A stretch of DNA of 64,000 nucleotides from positions 372,001 through 436,000 of the forward strand of contig NZ_QICS01000002.1 in NCBI RefSeq assembly GCF_003201285.1, given 5' to 3'. The notes below the pieces were generated by a model, which saw only the letters and a list, made by a program, of their open reading frames with translations, did no database searches and was not told the DNA's origin. This stretch comes from Lachnotalea glycerini. Lineage in GTDB: Bacteria; Bacillota; Clostridia; Lachnospirales; Lachnospiraceae. The position numbers and the translations under genes were made by a program. Within the stretch, counting starts at the first letter, position 1. Each line of letters opens with the position of its first letter. This document shows positions 20,271 through 29,284 of this stretch, one piece after another.

Positions 20271-20777
20271 ATGATTTATGAAAAATTAAGTAAAAAAGCA
20301 ATAGGAAGTATGTATGTAGCTTCCTTGATAGGAACGCTAATTGCAGTATTTAGTTTGACGATTTTACTGCATTTAGTAATTCCTAGGGATTTTACGATTG
20401 TTCGATATATGATATTTGGGATAGATGGGTTGTTAATACTTAATTTTATAGTAGGACCTCCGATTCGTTACAACAGATATGCCTATCTAATTAATGATGA
20501 ATGTATAGATGTGAAGGAAGGATTCGTCTGTATAGAACGGCATATTGTCCCAATTGAACGATTGCATAATATTGAGATTAGTAAAGGACCTGTCAATCAC
20601 CTTTTTGGTTTGGCAGAAGTAAAGGTAACTACGGCAGGAAGTACAATTCCAATTAAATATTTAGAAGATAGGCAGGCAGAATTTATTGTAGAAGCATTAC
20701 AAAAACGTATTAATGCGGTTGCATTAAAAAAGAAATTATATAATCAACTTAAAACCAATGACATCAGGGAGATTTAA
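20271..20777 (+). CDS. Membrane protein with bacterial PH domain (YdbS-like)
   Basis: A 168-residue protein with two N-terminal membrane helices (about 17-38 and 46-64) and a C-terminal bPH_2 (DUF304) domain, marked by the stretch VPIERLHNIEISKGPVNHLF (about 96-115). It is paired with the following larger PH protein, as YdbS and YdbT are in Bacillus. The pair's role is not well defined (in Bacillus linked to envelope stress and bacteriocin resistance). Confidence 0.8.
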   Translation: MIYEKLSKKAIGSMYVASLIGTLIAVFSLTILLHLVIPRDFTIVRYMIFGIDGLLILNFIVGPPIRYNRYAYLINDECIDVKEGFVCIERHIVPIERLHNIEISKGPVNHLFGLAEVKVTTAGSTIPIKYLEDRQAEFIVEALQKRINAVALKKKLYNQLKTNDIREI

Positions 20778-20778
20778 A

Positions 20779-22242
20779 ATGGAACAAAATAAAATGAGGT
20801 GTCATATCAGCATTGTTTTAGAAAATGCCGGCAGACTACTAGGTGTTTTATTTGCAATTGTGTTAGCACAATTAGATAATATTATAGATAATATTTCGGA
20901 TCTGTTTCAAATGGAAGTAAGAGCCTATTTTGTTGGATTTGGGATAGTTCTATTTTTGTTTTTTATTGTATTACTGTTTCATTTGAATCGCTGGTATAAA
21001 ACTACGATATGCCTTGAAAGAGGTCTGCTTATTGTGGAACGAAATACATTAAACAAAAGTAAAAATACATATACAATTAGTAATATATCAAATATTGATA
21101 TGGAGCAATCTTTATTTGAACGCTTAATAGGAACGTATAAGATTAAAATAGACACAAATAGTTCTGCATTGGCTGATAAAACTGACATAAAAATAGTATT
21201 TTCTAAGCTAAAGGCAATTGAATTTAAAAGAGAAATTATGTCTTTGATGGGACAAGTAGAGGTAACAGATTTATTAGAAATCGAAGACAATGATTTTGAC
21301 GTTGCATATTCTTTAAAAAGTATTGTTATGAATTGCTTTTATACAGCGAATATTTTTAGCGTTCTTTTTCTAATTGGAGGAGTTGTTGGAGCTTTCTTTC
21401 TGGTGAGATATGGTGAAACCAATTATACTATTCATGATCTTGTTAAAGATGCACTGGGTGGGTTGGCAGCTATATTAATTGCAATAATATCAGCAATATA
21501 CACTTTGTCTATAGGATTCTTTAAATTTTATGGCTTTAAGGTGAGACGAAAGGGTGAACGCATTCAGCTTGATTATGGGTTATTGCGTAAGAATATGCTT
21601 ACGATTCCGGTAGATAAGATTAATGGTATTAGAGTAATACAACCATTCTTTTCAAGGATTTTTGGAAGATATCAGGTTGAAGCGATTAATATTGGGACGG
21701 GAGATGAAAAAAATGAAAGTTCCAGTCTTTTGCTTTCTTGTACAAAGGAAGAGGTTAAGATGTATATGGCTGTTCTTTTGCCCGAATTTGAAGATTTCGT
21801 TGAAAAACCAATCGAAAAGCAATCAACTAAGTATCGTCTGCATATAGCTTTTAACATACTGGTTGAATTAATAGTTTCTGTGATTATACTTTTAATTATT
21901 AACTATTTTGTAGCTATACCAAGTTGGATCGAGTGGGTGGCGCTTGGCAGTTTTTTTATTATAATCGTGGTGGGCTATATTTTTTCCTACTATACAGTTG
22001 GATATTATGTTGGAGAGAAATATTTAATTATATCAAGGGGTATTTTTAATAAGACTTGTTTATCAATTCGATATGAGAAGATACAACATATTCAAATGAA
22101 TGAAACATGTATGTCAAAGATAACGGGTTTAAAAAGAGCCACTATATTCATTTTGGCTGATCTTTTGAATTCTTCCATGGCACTTCCGTTTGTAGAAGAA
22201 AAGATATTTGAAAAAGTAGCAAAAAAAATGATAAAAGCCTAA
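20779..22242 (+). CDS. Membrane protein with multiple PH domains (YdbT-like)
   Basis: Partner of the preceding PH protein. Start ATG 20779 lies one base after the upstream stop, with AGGGAG at 20766-20771; a frame from 20758 has no ribosome site. The 487 residues contain three pairs of membrane helices, each followed by a bPH_2 unit: YTISNISNIDMEQSLFERL near 100, IPVDKINGIRVIQPFFSRIF near 275 and IRYEKIQHIQMNETCMSKIT near 430. Confidence 0.8.
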   Translation: MEQNKMRCHISIVLENAGRLLGVLFAIVLAQLDNIIDNISDLFQMEVRAYFVGFGIVLFLFFIVLLFHLNRWYKTTICLERGLLIVERNTLNKSKNTYTISNISNIDMEQSLFERLIGTYKIKIDTNSSALADKTDIKIVFSKLKAIEFKREIMSLMGQVEVTDLLEIEDNDFDVAYSLKSIVMNCFYTANIFSVLFLIGGVVGAFFLVRYGETNYTIHDLVKDALGGLAAILIAIISAIYTLSIGFFKFYGFKVRRKGERIQLDYGLLRKNMLTIPVDKINGIRVIQPFFSRIFGRYQVEAINIGTGDEKNESSSLLLSCTKEEVKMYMAVLLPEFEDFVEKPIEKQSTKYRLHIAFNILVELIVSVIILLIINYFVAIPSWIEWVALGSFFIIIVVGYIFSYYTVGYYVGEKYLIISRGIFNKTCLSIRYEKIQHIQMNETCMSKITGLKRATIFILADLLNSSMALPFVEEKIFEKVAKKMIKA

Positions 22243-22266
22243 TTTTAAAAAAAATGAAAATAGTAC

Positions 22267-22295
22267 TTGCTTTTTGTAAAGTTTTATTATATTAT
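22267..22295 (+). promoter_or_regulatory. Promoter of tRNA-Glu
   Basis: TTGCTT (22267-22272), 17-base spacer, TATTAT (22290-22295), about 30 bases before the tRNA. A small hairpin (AGTGTC/GACACT, 22301-22319) lies between. Confidence 0.5.
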
Positions 22296-22325
22296 ATACA
22301 AGTGTCATTCAGAGACACTGTATGT

Positions 22326-22397
22326 GGCTCGTTGGTCAAGCGGTTAAGACGCTGCCCTCTCACGGCAGAAACAGGGGTTCGATTCCCCTACGAGCTA
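22326..22397 (+). tRNA. tRNA-Glu (anticodon CTC)
   Basis: The 72-base cloverleaf is complete: acceptor GGCTCGT with ACGAGCT (one G-U pair), D arm with GGTCAAGCGGTTAAGAC, anticodon stem CTGCC/GGCAG around loop CTCTCAC (anticodon CTC, decoding GAG), and T arm AGGGG-TTCGATT-CCCCT. The 3' CCA is not encoded. Confidence 0.95.
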
Positions 22398-22403
22398 CTG
22401 ACT

Positions 22404-22610
22404 ATTTGAAAGAATAGCCCAACCCAAGGATGCTTAGAATCTATACTACATAGGTTTTAAGTGTTTTTTATTTCATGGGAAAGACCTTGTTGTGGTAACG
22501 CATAAAAGTTTTGATTTCTATGATATAGAAACCACTCTGTGCAGGAGGCACAATATGCGAATAGGTAGAAGTTGCTTCATAACCCATACACTTAGTTTTA
22601 CATAAAGCTT
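22404..22610 (+). ncRNA. Candidate structured RNA between tRNA-Glu and rimP
   Basis: About 200 bases without a gene fold into nested helices. Outer pairs are TAAGTGT (22458-22464) with ACACTTA (22588-22594) and ATGGG (22475-22479) with CCCAT (22583-22587). An inner helix CGCATA (22499-22504) with TATGCG (22554-22559) encloses two hairpins, TTTCTAT-GAT-ATAGAAA (22515-22531) and TGTGC-AGGAG-GCACA (22538-22552). This is a three-way junction on a long stem. It could be cotranscribed with the tRNA. I do not recognise the family; 6S-like RNA is one option, but no diagnostic motif was identified. Confidence 0.45.
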
Positions 22611-22637
22611 AATATTATATAAATAAATTAAAAACCC

Positions 22638-22666
22638 TTGTAATTGTATAAATATGGTGTTATAAT
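22638..22666 (+). promoter_or_regulatory. Promoter of the rimP-nusA-infB operon
   Basis: TTGTAA (22638-22643), 17-base spacer, TATAAT (22661-22666). The transcript would start near 22673 with the hairpin leader at 22689. Confidence 0.65.
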
Positions 22667-22688
22667 GAGTATGATATGAATTGACAGG

Positions 22689-22718
22689 AATAAGAGTGGG
22701 CGTGAGTCCACTCTTATT
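22689..22718 (+). promoter_or_regulatory. Hairpin in the rimP leader
   Basis: AATAAGAGTGG (22689-22699) is perfectly complementary to CCACTCTTATT (22708-22718) over an 8-base loop. It is followed by TTAATGG rather than a clean T-run. It is the only structure between promoter and rimP ribosome site, so it may be a weak attenuator or an RNA-stability hairpin. Confidence 0.55.
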
Positions 22719-22744
22719 TAATGGTTATAGAAAGGTGGTGTACT

Positions 22745-23212
22745 ATGTCAAAGAGAGAAGAATATGAAAGAAGAGTAGAAGAAATACTGATGCCTATAAT
22801 CAAGGTAAATAAATATGAACTTGTTGATGTAGAGTATGTAAAAGAAGGTTCTAATTGGTATTTAAGAGCCTATATAGATAAAGAGGGTGGAATAACAGTA
22901 GATGATTGTGAGGTAGTAAGCCGGGCATTAGGAGAAATTTTGGATCGAGAGGATTTTATAGATGGTGCATATATTTTAGAAGTTAGTTCACCTGGACTTG
23001 GCAGACCACTTAAGAAAGAAAGAGATTTTGAGAGAAGCCTTGGAGAGGAAGTAGAAGTAAGAACTTACAAAGCAATTGATAAGCAGAAAGAATTTATGGG
23101 AATTTTAAAGTCATATGATAAAGCTAGTGTAACTTTAGAATTTGAAGATGAAACAGAAATGAATATAGCAAGAGCTGATATAGCATTAATAAGACTTGCG
23201 TTTGATTTTTAA
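22745..23212 (+). CDS. rimP: Ribosome maturation factor RimP
   Basis: Assists 30S subunit maturation. Start ATG 22745 has AAAGGTGG at 22731-22738; an upstream in-frame ATG at 22721 has no site. The 155 residues show the N-terminal alpha/beta domain (YELVDVEYVKEGSNWYLR) and the family motif ILEVSSPGLGRPL (about 78-90). First gene of the translation operon rimP-nusA-ylxRQ-infB. Confidence 0.95.
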   Translation: MSKREEYERRVEEILMPIIKVNKYELVDVEYVKEGSNWYLRAYIDKEGGITVDDCEVVSRALGEILDREDFIDGAYILEVSSPGLGRPLKKERDFERSLGEEVEVRTYKAIDKQKEFMGILKSYDKASVTLEFEDETEMNIARADIALIRLAFDF

Positions 23213-23233
23213 AAGGAGCAGGAGGATAAAACA

Positions 23234-24310
23234 ATGAACAACAGCAATGAATTATTAGAAGCGTTAAATATATTGGAGAAAGAAAAAGATATTAGTAAGG
23301 ATACATTAATTGAAGCAATAGAAAATTCATTAATTACAGCTTGCAAGAACCATTTTGGAAAAGCGGACAACGTAAAAGTATATATAGACAGAGATACATG
23401 CAAATTTTCTGTGTTTGCTGAGAAGACAGTGGTTGATGAAGTGCAGGATAGTGTAATAGAAATAAGTCTTGCAAATGCAAAGCTGATTGATAGCAAATAT
23501 GAACTAGGAGATATTGTAAACGTTGAAATACAATCTAAGGAATTTGGTCGTATAGCAACGCAGAATGCAAAGAACGTAATTCTTCAGAAAATTCGTGAGG
23601 AAGAGAGAAAGATATTATTTAATCAATATTACGCAAAGGAAAAAGATGTTGTAACAGGTATTGTCCAAAGATATGTTGGCAAAAATGTAAGTATTAATCT
23701 TGGCAAGGTAGATGCTATGCTGAATGAAAATGAGCAGGTTAAAGGAGAAGTGTTTAAACCAACAGAAAGAATTAAGCTTTATATATTAGAAGTGAAGGAT
23801 GCAACAAAAGGACCTAAAATTTTAGTATCAAGAACTCATCCCGAGTTGGTGAAAAGGCTGTTTGAAGCAGAAGTCACAGAGGTAAAGGATGGAATTGTTG
23901 AAATAAAGAGCATTTCAAGAGAGGCAGGCTCAAGAACAAAGATTGCCGTATGGTCCAATAATCCGGATGTTGACCCTGTGGGAGCATGTGTGGGATTAAA
24001 CGGTGCCAGAGTTAATGCAATTGTGAATGAGTTGCGAGGTGAAAAGATTGATATAATTAACTGGAGTGACAACCCAGCTGTATTAATTGAAAATGCTTTA
24101 AGTCCGGCCAAAGTAGTATCAGTAGTAGCTGATGCGGATGCTAAGACTGCAAATGTAGTAGTTCCAGATTATCAATTGTCATTGGCTATTGGTAAAGAAG
24201 GGCAAAATGCAAGACTTGCGGCAAGGCTTACTGGTTTTAAGATAGATATTAAGAGCGAATCACAGGCAAAAGAAGTCAGTGAACAAATAGAGTCTTTGGG
24301 AGAAATATAG
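23234..24310 (+). CDS. nusA: Transcription termination/antitermination factor NusA
   Basis: RNA-polymerase-bound pausing and termination factor. The 358 residues give the N-terminal RNAP-binding domain, an S1 domain (GIVQRYVGKNVSINLG, about 139-154), KH1 (GACVGLNGARVNAIVNELRG) and KH2 (LAIGKEGQNARLAARLTG). The C-terminal acidic repeats of Proteobacteria are absent, as in Firmicutes. It starts 22 bases after rimP. Confidence 0.97.
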   Translation: MNNSNELLEALNILEKEKDISKDTLIEAIENSLITACKNHFGKADNVKVYIDRDTCKFSVFAEKTVVDEVQDSVIEISLANAKLIDSKYELGDIVNVEIQSKEFGRIATQNAKNVILQKIREEERKILFNQYYAKEKDVVTGIVQRYVGKNVSINLGKVDAMLNENEQVKGEVFKPTERIKLYILEVKDATKGPKILVSRTHPELVKRLFEAEVTEVKDGIVEIKSISREAGSRTKIAVWSNNPDVDPVGACVGLNGARVNAIVNELRGEKIDIINWSDNPAVLIENALSPAKVVSVVADADAKTANVVVPDYQLSLAIGKEGQNARLAARLTGFKIDIKSESQAKEVSEQIESLGEI

Positions 24311-24379
24311 TTTTTGCTAATTACGAAAATAGAAATGGTATCAAGGTGTAGCTTGTTTCAAGATATAATTTAAATGCTT

Positions 24380-24430
24380 ATTTTGTATGCGCGGCTGCAT
24401 AAAACCATGTGACTTAGTGTCACCAAGAAT
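24380..24430 (+). promoter_or_regulatory. Paired hairpins in the nusA-ylxR spacer
   Basis: The 142-base spacer inside an otherwise tight operon contains TATGC-GCGGCT-GCATA and, shortly after, GTGAC-TTAGT-GTCAC. No frame is seen. An mRNA processing or control site is possible. Confidence 0.3.
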
Positions 24431-24452
24431 AAACCACTTAGGATGTGATAGA

Positions 24453-24731
24453 GTGAGTACTATAAAAAAGATACCTATGCGTAAATGTATAGGCTGTAAT
24501 GAAATGAAAAGTAAAAAAGAACTGGTAAGAATTTTAAAAACGACGGAAGGTGAAATCGTTATAGATGCTACTGGTAAGAAAAATGGTAGAGGTGCATATA
24601 TATGTTTCTCTAAGGAGTGCCTGCTAAAGGCTAAGAAAAACAAGGGCTTAGAGCGTTCATTAAAATGCACGATACCTCAAGATATATATGATAGCCTTGA
24701 AAAGGAGTTGGAGCAACTTGAAGCAAGATAA
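24453..24731 (+). CDS. ylxR: YlxR family RNA-binding protein
   Basis: Small basic protein (92 residues) of the YlxR family (nucleic-acid-related; one member reported to act on RNase P assembly in B. subtilis). The signature PMRKCIGCNEMKSKKELVRI is near the N-terminus and GRGAYIC in the middle. I prefer GTG 24453 with AGGATG upstream; a frame from 24387 would add a Cys-rich stretch without a ribosome site. It overlaps ylxQ by 14 bases. Confidence 0.88.
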   Translation: MSTIKKIPMRKCIGCNEMKSKKELVRILKTTEGEIVIDATGKKNGRGAYICFSKECLLKAKKNKGLERSLKCTIPQDIYDSLEKELEQLEAR

Positions 24732-25035
24732 GATATTTTCTCTAATTGGATTAGCAACAAAGGCAGGAAAAATAGCGAGCGGAGAGTTTTCCACCGAAAA
24801 GGCGGTTAAATCGGGTGATGCATTTTTGGTAATTGTAGCGGAGGATGCGTCAGATAATACCAAAAAAATGTTTAGTAATATGTGTACTTACTATAAAGTG
24901 CCTTTATACTTTTTTGGTGCTAAGGACTCTTTAGGTCATGCAATGGGTAAAGAAGTAAGAGCTTCTTTGGCTGTATCTGATCAAGGATTCGCGAAGGCTA
25001 TGGTGATGCAACTGGAAATAAGACAAAGTAATTAG
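24718..25035 (+). CDS. ylxQ: L7Ae/L30e-family ribosomal-like protein YlxQ
   Basis: RNA-binding L7Ae-fold protein that recognises kink-turns. TTG 24718 is chosen because AAAGGAG (24701-24707) sits inside ylxR and family members start K-x-x-K-I-x-S-L-I-G-L-A-x-K-A-G-K; the motif IFSLIGLATKAGKIASGE is near residues 6-23. The result is 105 residues. The start is not certain (ATG 24688 is in frame). Confidence 0.88.
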   Translation: MKQDKIFSLIGLATKAGKIASGEFSTEKAVKSGDAFLVIVAEDASDNTKKMFSNMCTYYKVPLYFFGAKDSLGHAMGKEVRASLAVSDQGFAKAMVMQLEIRQSN

Positions 25036-25047
25036 GAGGTAGTAAGT

Positions 25048-27849
25048 ATGAGAGTACATGAACTTGCAAGGAAATTAAATAAAGAAAGTAAAGAGATTAT
25101 TAATTTGTTAAAAGATAAAAATATAGAAGTTAAAAATCATATGAGCACTTTATCAGAAGATGCGGTTGCTATTGTGGAACGTACATTTTCAAAAAATGAA
25201 CAAAAAAGCAGTGAGTCTAAGACAGAGGAAATAAAAAAGCCGTCAAACATAACACAGGTCTATAATCCACAAAATAGCAGGGTAAATAATAAAACCAGTC
25301 ATGGCACAAATCAAAGCTTCAATAAAAACAAATCAATAAGTAATGAAGCTGGAAGTAAATTAAATGCACAGTCAGGAAGCCAGAATCATAGATCAAGTAC
25401 CAATTCGCAGGCAAATACAACAGCTATTGGTCAAGAACAAAAATCAAACAATCAAAGAAATATTGGACAAAATAACAAATATTATTCTCAGAATAACGGA
25501 CAGGGTCAAAACAATAACCAAAATAGAGAACAGGGTCAAAACAGCAGAAATAATACTCCAGCGAATGGCCAAAATAACAGAAACAATACTCCGGCGAATG
25601 GCCAAAATAACAGAAACAATACTCCAGCAAATGGTCAAAATAATAGAAGCAATAATCCGGTGAATGGCCAAAATAACAGAAACAATAATCCTGTGAATGG
25701 TCAAAATAATAGGAACAATAGTCCTGTGAATGGTCAAAATAATAGGAACAATAGTCCTGTGAACGGTCAAAATAATAGAAGCAATAATCCAGTGAATGGC
25801 CAAAATAATAGAAGCAATAATCCGGTGAATGGTCAAAACAATAGAAATAATACTCCGGCAAATAACCAGAACAGCAGAAACAACAACCAAGCGAATAATC
25901 AGAATAGCAGAAATAATACTCCGGCAAATAACCAGAACAACAGAAACAATAACCAAACGAATAACTCAAATAATAGATACAATAATAATCAAAACAAAAA
26001 TAACTATAATAACAAAAATAATTTTAATAATAAAGGGAAGAATAATAAGCAGCAAGAAAAGCCAACTGTTACTTTGGTAGAAAAAGAAGACGAAATTAAA
26101 ACAATTATATTACCTGACACAATAACGATTAAAACACTTGCTGAAAAAATGAAACAGCAGCCTTCTGTATTAGTTAAAAAATTATTTTTGCAAGGAACGG
26201 TAGTAACCATTAATCAGGAAGTAGAGTTTGATACAGCGGCTGAAATTGCGTTAGAATATAATTTTATTGCCGAGCCGGAAGTAAAGATAGATGTTATTGC
26301 GGAGCTTCTTAAGGAAGAAGAGGATGATGAAAGCACATTGGTTTCCAGACCGCCGGTTGTTTGTGTTATGGGGCATGTTGATCATGGAAAAACTTCGCTT
26401 CTTGATGCAATTAGACAGACGAAGGTTATAGAAAAAGAAGCGGGTGGAATTACCCAACATATTGGTGCATATGTAGTTAATGTTTCGGATGGTCAAAAAA
26501 TCACATTTTTAGATACACCCGGACATGAAGCATTTACGGCTATGAGAATGCGAGGAGCAAATTCAACTGATATTGCTATTTTAGTTGTTGCAGCCGATGA
26601 TGGGGTAATGCCTCAGACGGTAGAAGCCATCAACCATGCAAAGGCAGCGGGAATCGAAATTATAGTTGCGATCAATAAAATGGATAAACCAAGTGCCAAT
26701 ATTGATAAAGTGAAGCAAGAGTTAGCAGAGCATGAGTTAATCTCAGAAGATTGGGGCGGAAGTACAATATTTGTACCTGTATCGGCGCATACCAAAGAAG
26801 GTATTGATGATTTGCTCGAAATGATTTTGCTAACTGCTGATATGCTTGAGTTAAAGGCAAACGCGAAAAGAAATGCCAGAGGTATTGTAATTGAAGCAAA
26901 GCTTGATAAGGGAAAAGGATCAGTTGCTACGATATTAGTGCAAAAAGGAACTTTACATGTTGGAGATGCAATTGCAGTTGGTTCTTGTCACGGTAAAGTC
27001 AGAGCTATGATGGATGATAAAGGTAGACGTGTAAAAGAAGCTAAGCCGTCTACTCCAGTAGAAATACTAGGTTTAAATGATGTACCAAATGCAGGTGAAA
27101 TTCTAGTTGCTATGGATAATGAAAAGGAAGCAAGAAGTTTTGCTGAGACTTTTATTTCAGAGGGAAGAGAGAAGCTTTTAGATGATACAAAGGCAAAACT
27201 GTCGCTTGATGATTTGTTTAGTCAGATTAAGGCTGGAAGCGTAAAAGAGCTTGGTATCATTGTAAAGGCAGATGTTCAAGGGTCAGTAGAAGCGATTAAG
27301 CAAAGTTTAGTAAAGCTGTCAAATGAAGAAGTTATTGTTAAAATTGTTCATGGTGGAGTAGGTGCCATCAATGAATCAGACGTTATATTAGCTTCTGCAT
27401 CTAACGCAATCATTATAGGTTTTAATGTCAGACCTGATATTACTGCAAAATCGATTGCAGAACGTGAGAAAGTTGACTTGAGATTATATCGCGTTATATA
27501 TGATGCAATTGAAGATGTTGAAGCTGCTATGAAAGGAATGCTAGATCCTGTTTTTGAAGAAAAGGTTATCGGCCATGCAGAGGTTAGACAGACCTTTAAA
27601 GCATCAGGAATAGGAACAATTGCGGGGTCATACGTACTTGATGGTATCTTTCAACGAGGTTGCAGCATCAGAGTTTCGCGAGAGAACGAGCAAATATACG
27701 AAGGCCAGTTAGCTTCCCTAAAGAGATTCAAGGATGATGTAAAGGAAGTTAAAACAGGATATGAGTGTGGGCTTGTGTTGGAAAAATACAATGATCTCAA
27801 GGAAGGCGATATTGTAGAAGCCTATACGATGGTAGAGGTTCCTAGATAA
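25048..27849 (+). CDS. infB: Translation initiation factor IF-2 with Asn-rich tandem repeat
   Basis: GTPase that places initiator tRNA on the ribosome. The 933 residues start with an IF2_N domain ([20 protein letters not shown]), then an unusually long low-complexity insert (about 55-340), a second IF2_N domain, and the G domain with [20 protein letters not shown] and NKMDKP, followed by domains II-IV. The insert is almost pure N, Q, R, G, P, S and T, built from an 11-residue unit. The catalytic core is intact, so function should be normal. AGGAGG precedes the ATG. Confidence 0.97.
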   Translation: MRVHELARKLNKESKEIINLLKDKNIEVKNHMSTLSEDAVAIVERTFSKNEQKSSESKTEEIKKPSNITQVYNPQNSRVNNKTSHGTNQSFNKNKSISNEAGSKLNAQSGSQNHRSSTNSQANTTAIGQEQKSNNQRNIGQNNKYYSQNNGQGQNNNQNREQGQNSRNNTPANGQNNRNNTPANGQNNRNNTPANGQNNRSNNPVNGQNNRNNNPVNGQNNRNNSPVNGQNNRNNSPVNGQNNRSNNPVNGQNNRSNNPVNGQNNRNNTPANNQNSRNNNQANNQNSRNNTPANNQNNRNNNQTNNSNNRYNNNQNKNNYNNKNNFNNKGKNNKQQEKPTVTLVEKEDEIKTIILPDTITIKTLAEKMKQQPSVLVKKLFLQGTVVTINQEVEFDTAAEIALEYNFIAEPEVKIDVIAELLKEEEDDESTLVSRPPVVCVMGHVDHGKTSLLDAIRQTKVIEKEAGGITQHIGAYVVNVSDGQKITFLDTPGHEAFTAMRMRGANSTDIAILVVAADDGVMPQTVEAINHAKAAGIEIIVAINKMDKPSANIDKVKQELAEHELISEDWGGSTIFVPVSAHTKEGIDDLLEMILLTADMLELKANAKRNARGIVIEAKLDKGKGSVATILVQKGTLHVGDAIAVGSCHGKVRAMMDDKGRRVKEAKPSTPVEILGLNDVPNAGEILVAMDNEKEARSFAETFISEGREKLLDDTKAKLSLDDLFSQIKAGSVKELGIIVKADVQGSVEAIKQSLVKLSNEEVIVKIVHGGVGAINESDVILASASNAIIIGFNVRPDITAKSIAEREKVDLRLYRVIYDAIEDVEAAMKGMLDPVFEEKVIGHAEVRQTFKASGIGTIAGSYVLDGIFQRGCSIRVSRENEQIYEGQLASLKRFKDDVKEVKTGYECGLVLEKYNDLKEGDIVEAYTMVEVPR
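25531..25965 (+). repeat. 33-bp tandem repeat in infB encoding an 11-residue Asn-rich unit
   Basis: About 12 to 13 consecutive copies of a 33-base unit, translated roughly N-G-Q-N-N-R-N-N-[TNS]-P-[AV], with drift in the third-position bases and degeneration at the 3' end ([11 protein letters not shown] type). Neighbouring units are nearly identical at DNA level, which favours expansion by slippage or unequal crossing-over. The same repeat produces long, meaningless open frames on the minus strand. Confidence 0.9.
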
Positions 27850-27928
27850 TAACATAAAATATAGGTGACTTTAAATTCATGGCATAGTAATTCTTATAAT
27901 ATGTGGCGGTGAAAGTGAGAGATAATAT

Positions 27929-28279
27929 ATGAGAAAAAACAGTATAAAGAATACTAGAATTAATGGTGAAGTTTTACGTGAATTAAGTAATATTATACGT
28001 GGGGAAATAAAAGACCCTCGTATTAATCCTATGACCTCTGTAGTTGCAGTTGAGGTAGCACCTGATTTAAAAAGTTGTAAGGCATATATCAGTGTATTAG
28101 GTGATGAAGAGTCGCAGAAGAATACAATTGAAGGTCTTAAGAGTGCAGAGGGTTATATAAGAACAAAGCTGGCTAAAACGATTAATTTGAGAAATACACC
28201 TGAAATTAAATTTATATTAGACCAGTCAATTGAATATGGCATTAATATGTCAAAGTTGATAGATGATGTTAATAAATAA
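27929..28279 (+). CDS. rbfA: Ribosome-binding factor A
   Basis: 30S maturation and cold-adaptation factor, 116 residues. KH-fold signature elements are present: IIRGEIKDPRI (about 22-32), VAPDLKSCKAYISVLG and LRNTPEIKFILDQSIEYG. It follows infB in the conserved order infB-rbfA-nrnA-truB-ribF. Confidence 0.95.
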   Translation: MRKNSIKNTRINGEVLRELSNIIRGEIKDPRINPMTSVVAVEVAPDLKSCKAYISVLGDEESQKNTIEGLKSAEGYIRTKLAKTINLRNTPEIKFILDQSIEYGINMSKLIDDVNK

Positions 28280-28308
28280 GTGCAAACATGTAAAGTGAGT
28301 TGAGAAGA

Positions 28309-29262
28309 ATGAATAAATTAGCAGATCAACTGGAAGGAATCAAAACTGTTGCAATCGCGGGTCATGTAAGACCAGACGGCGATTGCACTGGTTCATGCCT
28401 TGGGTTATATAATTATATACAGGATTGCTTTGCTGATATAGAAGCAGATGTTTATTTGGAAGAAATATCAGAGGTATTTCATTTTATAAAAAATACCCAG
28501 GTGATAGACAGCCAGTTCAAAAAGGAGCAGGTATACGATTTGTTTATTGCGTTGGACAGTGGGGATAAGGAAAGACTTGGTGAAGCTGTCAGGTATTTTG
28601 ATACTGCAAAGAAAACAATTTGTATTGATCATCATATCAGCAATACAGGTTTTGCGGATGTGAATCACATATTACCTAATGCAAGCTCAACTTGTGAAAT
28701 AGTATATACACTGCTGGAGGAAGCAAAAATTTCAAAAGCTGTCGCAGAGGCATTATATACAGGAATAGTTCATGATACAGGAGTATTTCAATATTCTAAT
28801 ACCTCTGAATTGACTATGAACATTGCGGGCAAATTAATTAGTAAAGGTATTAATTTTACTAAAATAATAGAGGAAACTTTTTATAAAAAAACCTTTGTTC
28901 AGAATCAAATATTAGGAAAAGCATTGCTTGAGAGTAAACTTTTGCTGGATGGTAAAGTAATTGTAAGTGCTTTAAAAAAAGTGGATATGGAACGTTATGC
29001 TAGTAAATCAAACGATTTAGAAGGAATTGTCAGTCAATTAAGAATAACGGAAGGTGTGGAATGCGCCATATTTTTATATGAGATGGATAATCACGAATAT
29101 AAAGTTAGTCTTCGCTCAACAGATTATGTAGACGTAAGTAAAATTGCCGGTTATTTTGGCGGCGGTGGTCACAAAAAGGCAGCTGGATGTACGATGGCAG
29201 GGACGATACAAGATATAGTAAAAAATTTGTCATTACATATAAAAGAGCAGCTGTGTAATTAA
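28309..29262 (+). CDS. nrnA: DHH-family nanoRNase/pAp phosphatase
   Basis: Degrades very short RNA oligomers and dephosphorylates pAp. ATG 28309 gives 317 residues; a TTG three codons upstream is in frame but lacks a separate site. DHH motifs are GHVRPDGDCTGS (about 18-29), LDSGD, IDHH and HDTGVFQYSNT, and DHHA1 ends with the glycine motif GGGGHKKAAGC. It lies between rbfA and truB, as in B. subtilis-type operons. Confidence 0.93.
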   Translation: MNKLADQLEGIKTVAIAGHVRPDGDCTGSCLGLYNYIQDCFADIEADVYLEEISEVFHFIKNTQVIDSQFKKEQVYDLFIALDSGDKERLGEAVRYFDTAKKTICIDHHISNTGFADVNHILPNASSTCEIVYTLLEEAKISKAVAEALYTGIVHDTGVFQYSNTSELTMNIAGKLISKGINFTKIIEETFYKKTFVQNQILGKALLESKLLLDGKVIVSALKKVDMERYASKSNDLEGIVSQLRITEGVECAIFLYEMDNHEYKVSLRSTDYVDVSKIAGYFGGGGHKKAAGCTMAGTIQDIVKNLSLHIKEQLCN

Positions 29263-29284
29263 TAAATACACTTGAGGATAACGA

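Noticed and set aside
22404-22610. tmRNA or SRP RNA
   Set aside because: No tRNA-like ends or tag frame for tmRNA, and no SRP helix-8 motif.
25424-25969. Long minus-strand frames (about 170-180 codons) opposite infB
   Set aside because: They are produced by the 33-bp repeat being free of stops on both strands; they have Tyr/Cys/Phe or Ile/Val monotony and no ribosome site.
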